Source: JABICX01 sp964528765
GTDB lineage: Archaea > Nanobdellota > Nanobdellia > UBA10117 > JABICX01
NCBI GenBank assembly: GCA_964528765.1
Contig: CAZGVA010000026.1
Span: 1 to 12,134, forward strand
Length of the DNA stretch: 12,134 nt
Direction of reading: 5' to 3'
Shown here: positions 1 through 7,194 of the stretch, piece after piece
Numbering within the stretch: the first letter of the stretch is position 1
How the letters are laid out: every line of letters begins with the position of its first letter
Notes under the pieces: generated by a model
Database searches by the model: none
Seen by the model: the letters and a program-made list of their open reading frames with translations, nothing else
What the model was told of the DNA's origin: nothing
Made by a program: the position numbers and the translations under genes

Positions 1-1
1 A

Positions 2-721
2 CGATACTCTATTAAAAATATTAATGAACGATTAATTGATTTCGCTGAAAATCACCTAAACCAAGAACTACAAAAAAGATCCAAGTTAATATCTTTGGTA
101 GATAAAGGCCAAACTCAAGATGAATTTAAAGTTTTTGTAACACCTGAAGAATCCAAAATTGAAACAAGAAAAGCATGGGTTGAAAGCAAAAATTTAAAAA
201 TTATATTCCGTGGTCCTTATATACCCTATATATTGATAATTCCTAAAGAAATAGATCATTTGTATAATAAATTTCTTAAAATATCCAATAAACATAAATT
301 ATTCTTACGTATTTTACCAACGGAAAAACCAAATGAAAAAAATACTAGACGTAATACATTTATAAAACCAATTCATGATAAAAAACTCTTTTGTACATAT
401 TTACTTGACGAAGAATCTACAAGAAAAATATTCTCAATATGGAAAAAAGAATTTACTCAAAAGGAATTTAAAGATATAATTAATAATATCAAAAAACAAA
501 TAGTTGAAAACAAAAATTTTAATTTAAGAATTATTAAACATCCGTCTGAGTACAACATTCGAATATGTGACAACAAAAAAGTCCACATAATGCTTAGAGA
601 ATATGTATACCTCACAATCTCAACGGAAAACAAAAAAGTAGTTAATTCTTATATAAAACTGTTCGATAAAATGTATGCTAAATCAACGTCCTTCAATGAT
701 TTCTTAAAAGAATTTAACTAA
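2..721 (+). CDS. Partial TrmB-like transcriptional regulator, C-terminal part (tentative)
   Basis: The frame is open from base 2, so the gene starts before the window; 239 residues are visible. A TTG at 95 could be read as a start, but the 31 codons before it are coding-like (they include NERLIDFAENHLNQEL) and flow into the rest. The order seen is a helical, coiled-coil-like stretch, then FKVFVTPEES...TRKAWVES, a strand segment LKIIFRGPY, and near the end an RIIKHPSEYNIRICDNKKVHI segment followed by YLTISTENKKVVNSYIKLFDKMY. This layout (linker helix, effector domain with strand-rich halves, a final 'D-x-K-x-V-x-I ... F-x-x-x-Y' element) resembles the phospholipase-D-like effector domain of archaeal TrmB-family regulators. 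The DNA-binding domain expected upstream is not visible. No catalytic HKD motif is seen, which fits a regulator. It ends tail to tail with the minus-strand cluster with a 4 bp overlap (CTAA). The family call is moderate; that it is a real partial gene is nearly certain. Confidence 0.5.
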   Translation, partial: RYSIKNINERLIDFAENHLNQELQKRSKLISLVDKGQTQDEFKVFVTPEESKIETRKAWVESKNLKIIFRGPYIPYILIIPKEIDHLYNKFLKISNKHKLFLRILPTEKPNEKNTRRNTFIKPIHDKKLFCTYLLDEESTRKIFSIWKKEFTQKEFKDIINNIKKQIVENKNFNLRIIKHPSEYNIRICDNKKVHIMLREYVYLTISTENKKVVNSYIKLFDKMYAKSTSFNDFLKEFN

Positions 722-1710
722 GTTCTACCATATAATTTACTCTCCAATTCTTTTGCTTTAGGATCTTCCAAAATAATATAAATTTCCATAGCGAGTTTAA
801 ACTTTCCTTTTTTAACCGCAACGATTGCTAGGTTGTGTAATCTTTCTGAAAAATGTCCATTAATATCAAAAAGTCCATCTTTTACGTTATAACCATGGCT
901 TTTCATATACAGATCTCGATACAAATCAAAAGCTGCATTTAAGTTATTTTGTTGTATAAATTCATTACATTTAATCGGTGCTTTCTCAATTTCTTCTATA
1001 GTTATAAGACCCGATCCTTTATTCATCTTATTTTCATTTTCTTTACTTATTCTAGAATCAAAATACATGTCTAAACCACTTCTTAAATTTCTAAACGTTT
1101 GAATATTATATGTTTTATATGGACTAATATTATCCATACTTAAAAATTTAAGTGAATTCATTAGCAAATCAAAATCAACATTTTCTCGATACGCTTGTTT
1201 AGGTGGATATGTTTTACTAACAAAATTACGCCCAAAAAATCCATCCACCGTATAAATAGCTACATCTTTTGCTGAAATGGGTTTATCAACTTCTAATTGT
1301 ATTTTACGTGGTTTGTATCGAGGACTTTTTTTAATAATTTCTTGTGTTTCCATTGTTTGCATATCATTTTTTCGAGCATTTTCATAAATATCTCTTTTTA
1401 CAATATTCAGAAGTTCGGATTTATTTTCTAATATTTGTTTTCGAAGATGCTCTAATTCGCTTTTCAATAAATCGATTTCTCCTGCACAAAACAAATAAGC
1501 ATGCCCTAATCTATATTTTTCAATATACTCTGAAATATTTCCATCTTCTGGAAACTTTAAAGTATCTAAAATATTATAACCTATTTTATTAAAATCTCCT
1601 CTAAAATCTTCTGGGTCTAATGAATTTTTTTCACCTATAATTAAAGCACTTTCTAAATATTTATATTTTAATAATGTTCCAACTATTTTGTTAGGATTTT
1701 GTTCAATCAT
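718..1710 (-). CDS. Alpha-helical repeat protein A2, paralogue of the first gene of the cluster
   Basis: I do not recognise a named family. The 330-residue product has no signal peptide or membrane segment and is predicted soluble and mostly helical, with TPR-like helix pairs such as FIQQNNLNAAFDLYRDLY (about 251-268) and GKFKLAMEIYIILEDPKAK (about 302-320). It is clearly a paralogue of A1 (6166-7146). The N-terminal YLESALIIGEKNSLDPEDF matches A1 YLNEAIRFGSKNDLPIEQF. The C-terminal ERLHNLAIVAVKKGKFKLA matches A1 IRLDSIAKQAILDGDFKFA, and both copies continue with a Y-x-(L/I)-L-(D/E) element and a short charged tail. The middle (about 105-235) is poorly conserved, is rich in K, R and N, and may be partly disordered. 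Its ATG lies inside the end of the kinase-like gene (8 bp overlap), which suggests translational coupling. It is the last gene of the cluster. It is surely a real gene; its function is unknown. Confidence 0.85.
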   Translation of the reverse strand: MIEQNPNKIVGTLLKYKYLESALIIGEKNSLDPEDFRGDFNKIGYNILDTLKFPEDGNISEYIEKYRLGHAYLFCAGEIDLLKSELEHLRKQILENKSELLNIVKRDIYENARKNDMQTMETQEIIKKSPRYKPRKIQLEVDKPISAKDVAIYTVDGFFGRNFVSKTYPPKQAYRENVDFDLLMNSLKFLSMDNISPYKTYNIQTFRNLRSGLDMYFDSRISKENENKMNKGSGLITIEEIEKAPIKCNEFIQQNNLNAAFDLYRDLYMKSHGYNVKDGLFDINGHFSERLHNLAIVAVKKGKFKLAMEIYIILEDPKAKELESKLYGRT

Positions 1711-3031
1711 CTATTCTCCATTTTTTATTTGTACTTTCTGTAAATACTTCAGGTAAATTAATTGAGTTATCTTGCTCTTTTGACAAATCTATAACTTTCT
1801 TAATTGCCCTACGATTAACTTGCACACCTAAAGAATTTTCAGCATGCCGGATACCTGATAAACCATTAACTATTGACCAAAAAATTAGATTATTTGATTT
1901 AGTTAAATCCTTATGCACAATACCAATGTCTTTAAATATTGTTCTAAAATCAAATCCTACTGGCTTTGTGTTAAATCCATCATTCATGAAGGTGCTCGCA
2001 TACCACTCTAAACTATTATCTATTGCTTTATCAAAACTGCAAGATTTAGCATACTGATTAGTTAAAAGCGATAAAGCGCTTTGCCTACAACGAATAGAAT
2101 CAATATGAGGATCACCCAAACCGGCTTTACCTGGAATTGATGGGTCATTAATGTGAACGATTCCGGCAGAATCTCTAAATATATTTGATACCCAAATAGG
2201 GTCTCCATGATGTAAATCAGATACTGCGTGATACTTTTCAGCATCAAAACTTGTGCCTACAGGTCTAACTATGTAATTGCTTAATTGTTTAATAACTTCT
2301 TCCAATACAATCGATTCATTACGTGTAATTTTCTTATCTTTAACCAAAATATTCATATCAGTTACGGCACTTTGTTTATAATATGCCAAATAATTTTCAA
2401 TACGAGTAAGATCTTGAATACTTACTAATCGCGAATGTTCTTGTAATTCACGGATTACTTCATAAGAACTTTCAACATTCTGTATTAATTCTTTGGGTTT
2501 AATATCTTCAAAAGTATTTTCAATATAATCAGAAGTCTGGACTACATTAACCCTATCCTGATTATTATAAACATGTATATGATTATATAAATTAAATCTA
2601 ACTTTATCACCATAGACTTCATTTAGCTCTTGCATACGTGCTTGTTTTTCTTTCAAAGCTTCAAAGCCAGTTACACTTGCGCTCGGAGGAATTCGAACAG
2701 TCAAAGAAGGCAATGTAACGCCATCAACATTAGAATTAATACTACATTTAATTACTGTTGCATGTGGTGAATATTTAGACAGAGCATTAAAAAGAGACTT
2801 ATCCAGCTCTCCTGTCAAAAGAACAGATTCAACTTGTTCAAGTAAGAATTTTTTAATTTTCGGATCAACTTCGGTTAAAAGTTCATAATTCATCTTTTCT
2901 CTTAAATCATTACGTCCCCGATTATCCAAAATAAATTGATATGTACTCAGATTATGATTATCAAATTCATTTTTGTTGAGTTCAACAACATAAGTTGGTT
3001 CAACTCTCATTTCATGGGGTTTTGTACTCAT
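1703..3031 (-). CDS. Divergent APH/choline-kinase-fold phosphotransferase-like protein (K)
   Basis: The 442-residue product is probably a kinase-like protein. Residues 1-90 are helical and unassigned. Residues about 92-178 look like a kinase N-lobe: strands around ATVIKCSI and SLTVRIPPS, a helix FEALKEKQARMQELNEVYG, then FNLYNHIHVYN and a hinge-like VNVVQTSDYIENTF. The C-lobe carries HGD (275-277), N283, a second acidic motif HIND (293-296) and GLGDPHIDSI (304-313). This matches the family pattern HGDxxxxN ... D ... GLGDPxxD of aminoglycoside phosphotransferases, where the first Asp is catalytic and Asn plus the second Asp bind metal. The loop holds five residues between Asp and Asn instead of four, so activity is uncertain. 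A long helical C-terminus follows. The gene starts 85 bp after B2 and overlaps A2 by 8 bp. The substrate is unknown; the association with four helical-repeat proteins suggests a protein or complex-bound target, which is inference. A pseudokinase is the main alternative. Confidence 0.6.
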   Translation of the reverse strand: MSTKPHEMRVEPTYVVELNKNEFDNHNLSTYQFILDNRGRNDLREKMNYELLTEVDPKIKKFLLEQVESVLLTGELDKSLFNALSKYSPHATVIKCSINSNVDGVTLPSLTVRIPPSASVTGFEALKEKQARMQELNEVYGDKVRFNLYNHIHVYNNQDRVNVVQTSDYIENTFEDIKPKELIQNVESSYEVIRELQEHSRLVSIQDLTRIENYLAYYKQSAVTDMNILVKDKKITRNESIVLEEVIKQLSNYIVRPVGTSFDAEKYHAVSDLHHGDPIWVSNIFRDSAGIVHINDPSIPGKAGLGDPHIDSIRCRQSALSLLTNQYAKSCSFDKAIDNSLEWYASTFMNDGFNTKPVGFDFRTIFKDIGIVHKDLTKSNNLIFWSIVNGLSGIRHAENSLGVQVNRRAIKKVIDLSKEQDNSINLPEVFTESTNKKWRIDD

Positions 3032-3052
3032 TTCAATACTCTCTGCTAGTAT

Positions 3053-3060
3053 TTATCATA
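3053..3060 (-). promoter_or_regulatory. Weak TATA-like element before the kinase-like gene
   Basis: On the minus strand TATGATAA is centred about 25.5 bp before the ATG at 3031, in the 85 bp gap after B2. The spacing is right but the sequence match is poor. If real, K and A2 could be transcribed separately from A1-B1-B2. Confidence 0.2.
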
Positions 3061-3116
3061 TAACTAGCTACATATTTGAGTAGTAACTATTGTTTTTTAA
3101 GATTTTTGATATTCTT

Positions 3117-4904
3117 TTAAGGCGCAATCTTTCCTATGTTTTTGAGTTTTTCAGAATCAGTATTGCCTATAGCAAATTTTATTGTATTCAAAGATTCTGA
3201 AACTAATAATTCGCCAAGTAGATCTTGCGCTATTTCTTCTTCTCCCGCTAAGGTCGCTATTTGATAAATAATCAAATTATCGTCAGAACTTTCCGCTAAA
3301 GGAAGCAATTCCTGAAAAAAAGCTTTAAATTCAATATCATCATACTTTGTTCTAATACTTGGGCTCTTATTTGAAATAGGTAATACTTTATGGAAAAATT
3401 TACGCAATCTGACTTCGGAATTTTTTGTATTTTTAACATAGTATCTTCTAAAATTTCTTATACCTAAATCAACGCCTTCTCGATGAGATTCCTTAATCGC
3501 CCGTCGTAGAACTGTTTTGATATTATCTAGAATCTCTTCATGCTGTAGATAAATAGGATGATATGCTTCCATATAACTCATAGGTATTACTATATTATCA
3601 AAACTACTTGGATTTTTACTATCTATAGTAGATCCTACAAGATAGTCCTCACCCAAAAGCAATAAATCTTTCAAATCATTATTTGGCTCAATGTTAATAA
3701 TTTCTTGAAGTCGCATACCAACTGCACTATGGAGATTATTAAGCCGACCTGCTACAAACTCGTCTAAAATCGCTTTCCTAACAGTATAATAACAAATCGG
3801 CGTATGTTCTAATAAATCATAATAAAACTCATCATCTATATGAGATTTACTTAAACGATTACTTAGTATTTCCCCTTCTTCACTTAAAGTTGAATCAAAA
3901 ATCTCATAAGAAGAGTATTCTATAATTTTTGATTCTTTAGACGCACTTAGTTTAAAACTCGCATCTTGAATAAATCCATTTTTAACTAATATTTCAAACT
4001 CTTCTCTATTTTCGCCAGATAGATATTTTCTTATGCCATGTCTCTTAAGAAAATTTAACTTCAGTTTTATTTTTTCTTTTATAGACCAATCTTTTGTATT
4101 TGGTAAGTAATCTGCTATATCGATTTTTTTAGGATAACCTAATAAAATTTCAGATAAAGCTTGTTTTTGAGCAATTTCATCGGTTAAAAATAATGCTGAA
4201 AAATATTTTAAAACAGGGTCATTAACATCTTTAGCGATATTATTTAGAACCTCTGGAAAGCTAGATACTAACTTTTCATTATTAATAATTTTATCAAAAA
4301 CAAACCCTAACTCTGCTCTTTCCATTTCATCATCATGTACTGCTGCAGAAAGAATGCGTTTCATATCCGAAGAATTATTAGCAAAATTAATTGCAGAAGT
4401 ATATGATTTATGATTTAATTCGCGTTGAATTAAATCCTCTTTAGTTTCTTTTTCATTTTTCTTAATCTGAAGTTCAAACACTTTTGGTAAATATTCGGTA
4501 AAGACCGTATCTTCTAGATATTTATCTTTCCCTATTTGTGCCACATCAAGAAGTAAATTACATTCTGCTTCACGACCTTCTAAAATAATATCTTTTTCGA
4601 TTCTAATCAAATCGTGCAATCCTGATCTAATTACTGAGGAATAACGTGGACCACAATTTACTAGAAAGTTTTTATAGTAGAAAAAATCTTCTTCAGAACT
4701 CGAGAGTGATATAATTTTATCTATTATTAAATTACCTTCAATACTTGGTTCTTCATGATATTTATTTAATGTATTTTGCCAAGGTTCTGCTTTTTGGAAA
4801 ACCTGCGACATTAAAGGAGCAATGCTATCTAAATCATTATTTTCCAGATAGGTCTTAAACTGAATTAATTCCTCATTATTTAGCCATTGTTTAAGTTTTG
4901 TCAT
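3117..4904 (-). CDS. Large alpha-helical protein B2 with internally duplicated B module
   Basis: No named family is recognised. The 595-residue product is predicted soluble and almost wholly helical, with no signal or membrane segment. It is a paralogue of B1: LKQWLNNEELIQFKTYLENN (4-23) corresponds to B1 LVQWSTKKRFPEFKQLIEKN, PSIEGNLIIDKIISL (53-67) to B1 HSIEGELFLQKSNEL, and KDVNDPVLKYF (225-235) to B1 QDVSDPRLNFL. A second module starts near residue 293: REEFEILVKNGFIQDA (300-315), SEEGEILSNRL (341-351) and FYYDLLEHTPICYYTVRKAI (360-379), which again matches B1 (YYYALMMTPICYEENQQALI). The protein therefore looks like two B modules in tandem, which accounts for its extra length. The final LIIYQIATLAGEEEIAQDLL resembles B1 LVLPLSILTGGVDDIPYCIS. 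It is the third gene of the cluster, preceded by a 104 bp gap in which the possible frameshifted tail of B1 lies. It could be a scaffold or solenoid; no enzymatic motif is visible. Confidence 0.85.
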   Translation of the reverse strand: MTKLKQWLNNEELIQFKTYLENNDLDSIAPLMSQVFQKAEPWQNTLNKYHEEPSIEGNLIIDKIISLSSSEEDFFYYKNFLVNCGPRYSSVIRSGLHDLIRIEKDIILEGREAECNLLLDVAQIGKDKYLEDTVFTEYLPKVFELQIKKNEKETKEDLIQRELNHKSYTSAINFANNSSDMKRILSAAVHDDEMERAELGFVFDKIINNEKLVSSFPEVLNNIAKDVNDPVLKYFSALFLTDEIAQKQALSEILLGYPKKIDIADYLPNTKDWSIKEKIKLKLNFLKRHGIRKYLSGENREEFEILVKNGFIQDASFKLSASKESKIIEYSSYEIFDSTLSEEGEILSNRLSKSHIDDEFYYDLLEHTPICYYTVRKAILDEFVAGRLNNLHSAVGMRLQEIINIEPNNDLKDLLLLGEDYLVGSTIDSKNPSSFDNIVIPMSYMEAYHPIYLQHEEILDNIKTVLRRAIKESHREGVDLGIRNFRRYYVKNTKNSEVRLRKFFHKVLPISNKSPSIRTKYDDIEFKAFFQELLPLAESSDDNLIIYQIATLAGEEEIAQDLLGELLVSESLNTIKFAIGNTDSEKLKNIGKIAP

Positions 4905-4931
4905 TTTAATTAGTTACATACGTTCAGTAAA

Positions 4932-5033
4932 TTATGTTAAATTATTCTCCGAAATTTCCGATTCGAGATTAAGCATTGTTGCAATTTCATCCGAAACACT
5001 TGAACTTATTACGTGTCCAAACTTATAATCTCT
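4932..5033 (-). other. Open -1 frame after B1: candidate frameshifted C-terminal tail
   Basis: Read on the minus strand in the frame -1 to B1, codons from 5033 to 4935 are open and end in TAA at 4932-4934. The peptide contains YKFGHVISSS and SDEIATMLNLESEI, with normal-looking composition. B2 ends with TIKFAIGNTDSEKLKNIGKI, a similar layout of strand or helix followed by an S-(D/E)-E/K-rich helix. If it belongs to B1, the gap before B2 shrinks from 104 to 27 bp, in line with the tight packing elsewhere. No classical slippery heptamer is visible, so mutation or sequencing error is likelier than programmed frameshifting. It may also be chance. Confidence 0.35.
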
Positions 5034-6169
5034 TTATTAGTATACTCTTCTTTAAGTTGGGATATACAATAAGGAATATCATCAACCCCACCTGTCAAAA
5101 TACTCAAAGGTAAAACCAAACTGTGTGCTTTAAAATGTTTAGCATAATCAAATAAATGAGCAAAATAAGGTTGGCAAATAAAAGGTAAATTCATTGCGAA
5201 AATTCCCAATGCTATTTGTGTATTTCCTGTCTCCATGGCATAAGCAATTTCGTTTGTAAAATGGTGTGCTGTTTGTATATACGCACCAGCATTAAAACCA
5301 ATTAACGTATCTTCATAGAATTTAACGTTTGTTTTCTCATTAGCTGACTTTTGTTCAATACCTAAGCCATCAGCTAGTTTATTAGCGATTTTATGGCTAT
5401 GCAAATTTACTGTGTTTATCTTTTGACTCATTGTATACTCTGATGAATTTATAAAATTTTCAAATGTATTGTTTAATTTTTTAGTACGACCAACAGCATT
5501 TAATAAAAAGTTTAATCGTGGGTCAGATACGTCTTGTTCAGATAAAACAAATCTCGCAATAACTTTAGAAGAAGTTTTTACTTCATCAGAAGATAACAAC
5601 CTTGTTGATATAATATACGCTTCTTGAAAATCTTCGGATTTTATTGCAGCAATTAATGAGCGTACTGCAGAATGTACATTTTCTTCATTGAACGTATATT
5701 TTGTAGAATCTGCAGCAAATTGTAATGGTTCGTATGCTTCAATCAATTTTTCAACATCTGGATTAAACGTAAAATTATATACCTCATTAAGCTGATTGTA
5801 TACGGACCTGCGTATATTCGAACCATTATCAAAGAATCGGTTAGATAAATGGTCTTCTTTAATATCTTTTTTCGCTTCGGCGATCAATGCTTGCTGATTT
5901 TCTTCATAACATATTGGCGTCATCATTAATGCATAATAGTAATTCATTGTCCCACTACTTTGTAATTCATTTGATTTTTGTAAAAAAAGCTCCCCCTCAA
6001 TACTATGTATCTGTTCAAATTTATTTTGAAATACTTGTCCAAAATCACTCTCCATTGAAAATGGAAAATATCGCATTTGCCAGAAAGCATCCATAAAATA
6101 ATTTTTCTCGATTAATTGCTTAAATTCTGGAAATCGTTTTTTAGTTGACCATTGTACGAGTGATTTCAT
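5009..6169 (-). CDS. Alpha-helical protein B1, paralogue of B2; 3' end possibly frameshifted
   Basis: The 386-residue product is of unrecognised family, predicted soluble and helical. It shares with B2 a head element (W-x8-F-K-x2-(I/L)-E-(K/N)-N), an SIEG element (56-59), a YYY..TPICY element (77-88, best matched by the second module of B2), a V-x-DP-x-L element (214-219) and the C-terminal LVLPLSILTGG region. The ATG overlaps the stop of A1 as ATGA, so the two are probably translationally coupled. The reading frame ends ...TNKEIISLDT, but the -1 frame stays open for 33 codons across and beyond this stop (5033 down to 4935), and it encodes a YKF...SDEIATML tail resembling the end of B2 (IKF...SEKLKNIG). 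A single-base deletion, a sequencing error, or true C-terminal divergence would all fit. The function is unknown; its role is probably shared with B2. Confidence 0.82.
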   Translation of the reverse strand: MKSLVQWSTKKRFPEFKQLIEKNYFMDAFWQMRYFPFSMESDFGQVFQNKFEQIHSIEGELFLQKSNELQSSGTMNYYYALMMTPICYEENQQALIAEAKKDIKEDHLSNRFFDNGSNIRRSVYNQLNEVYNFTFNPDVEKLIEAYEPLQFAADSTKYTFNEENVHSAVRSLIAAIKSEDFQEAYIISTRLLSSDEVKTSSKVIARFVLSEQDVSDPRLNFLLNAVGRTKKLNNTFENFINSSEYTMSQKINTVNLHSHKIANKLADGLGIEQKSANEKTNVKFYEDTLIGFNAGAYIQTAHHFTNEIAYAMETGNTQIALGIFAMNLPFICQPYFAHLFDYAKHFKAHSLVLPLSILTGGVDDIPYCISQLKEEYTNKEIISLDT

Positions 6170-7146
6170 TTCTTAATCAACTCCAATTTTTCACGTACTG
6201 CCTTAGATTTAGAAGCATCTAATAAATCATAAACATTAGCTGCAAACTTAAAATCACCATCAAGTATGGCTTGCTTAGCAATACTATCTAATCTAATTTT
6301 AGCTTCATGCATAACATCACGTATAGAATTTCGTCCGCGTAATATAATCCATTTATATTCGCGATAAGCATCGAAATCATTACCTTGCTCCAAAAATTTA
6401 TTTCCCCTATCTAAACGATAGTTTAAATCATCTTCCAGTTCTTCTGTAGAAAAAAATGCTGCGTCAAATCTTTCTCCTGCTCGAGCAGCATCTCTAATTC
6501 CTGCAAATCCCGATATATGTGGTAATAAAGCACTTACTGAACGCCAAGTATGTTCATATGTATTTTTTTTATTTTTAAATATATCTTCAACTATATTTTT
6601 TTTATTAAATAATATCTGATACGCACAAGTATATTTCAATAATATATCCAGAGTTTCATCATCCAAATCATAAAGTTTTTTTACAAGGCTATTATCTGTT
6701 GAATCAAAATGTAAATATCTAATCGCAGCTGAGAAAAATAACGCAGGTGCTCCGTTTTCTAACATGGAGATTACTATTGCATTTTTCTTTACATCTGGTT
6801 TAAAATAATCTTTAGGAGAAGTATAATCATATTTTTCTTTTTTTATACGAGTCATTTCAGATTTAAGTTCTGATTGTATGGATTCTAGTTTATCAAACTT
6901 ATTTGCGCAAGTTAAATAAGCTAGATACGACCAAAAAGTCTGAACTTGATTTGTTTCTTCATATTTCGCAATTAACTGATCACTAACTTCAATAAATTTG
7001 TTGTGAAATTGTTCAATGGGTAAATCATTTTTTGAACCAAAACGAATAGCTTCATTAAGATATCCTCGATCCAATATATATTCTAATTCTAAAGCAAGTT
7101 GTCTTTTAGTTGCTTCACTACCCCGATCAGATATAGGACCCGTCAT
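6166..7146 (-). CDS. Alpha-helical TPR-like protein A1, first gene of the cluster
   Basis: The 326-residue product, starting MTGPISDRGSEATKRQ, is of no family I recognise. It is predicted soluble and helical. The N-terminal YILDRGYLNEAIRFGSKND and C-terminal helix pairs (LDSIAKQAILDGDFKFAANV) look like TPR-type hairpins, and NKFLEQGNDFDAYREYKWII is another such pair. It is a paralogue of A2, the last gene of the same cluster, strongest at both ends of the protein. I chose the ATG at 7146 rather than an in-frame TTG at 7161, because the ATG lies about 24 bp from the centre of a TATA box (7165-7174), as with the other genes here, and the TTG start would leave the TATA box too close. It heads the operon and overlaps B1 by 4 bp (ATGA). 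It is transcribed divergently from taw2. It is surely a real gene; its function is unknown. Confidence 0.85.
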   Translation of the reverse strand: MTGPISDRGSEATKRQLALELEYILDRGYLNEAIRFGSKNDLPIEQFHNKFIEVSDQLIAKYEETNQVQTFWSYLAYLTCANKFDKLESIQSELKSEMTRIKKEKYDYTSPKDYFKPDVKKNAIVISMLENGAPALFFSAAIRYLHFDSTDNSLVKKLYDLDDETLDILLKYTCAYQILFNKKNIVEDIFKNKKNTYEHTWRSVSALLPHISGFAGIRDAARAGERFDAAFFSTEELEDDLNYRLDRGNKFLEQGNDFDAYREYKWIILRGRNSIRDVMHEAKIRLDSIAKQAILDGDFKFAANVYDLLDASKSKAVREKLELIKK

Positions 7147-7164
7147 ATTATAGTAGTACAACTG

Positions 7165-7174
7165 CTTTTAAAAG
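7165..7174. promoter_or_regulatory. Palindromic TATA box shared by divergent A1 and taw2
   Basis: CTTTTAAAAG is a perfect 10 bp palindrome in a 48 bp gap between two divergent ATGs. Its centre is 25.5 bp before the taw2 ATG (7195) and 23.5 bp before the A1 ATG (7146). Archaeal TATA boxes are centred near -26, so both transcripts would start at or within a few bases of their ATG, i.e. leaderless. Because the box is symmetric, one TBP site could serve both directions. Confidence 0.65.
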
Positions 7175-7194
7175 AATTATTAATTAACTAATAT

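Noticed and set aside
1344..1592. Opposite-strand and shifted open frames, also at 2062-2247, 5887-6096, 8407-8706, 9045-9501, 10268-10492 and 11115-11342
   Set aside because: Each lies inside a well-supported gene, has no family-like motifs, and shows the odd composition of a shadow frame.
5009..5040. Programmed -1 frameshift in B1
   Set aside because: No X-XXY-YYZ heptamer or clear stimulatory hairpin is seen where the frames could switch; an indel is simpler.
718..7146. Cluster as a known defence, toxin-antitoxin or CRISPR system
   Set aside because: No nuclease, helicase, reverse transcriptase, membrane effector or repeat array was found. An APH-like kinase alone does not justify the call.
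7147..7161. In-frame TTG at 7161 as start of A1, giving five more residues (start, YYY, N)
   Set aside because: It lies only 8-9 bp from the TATA centre, so it would be upstream of or at the transcription start. The ATG at 7146 fits the spacing seen at other genes.
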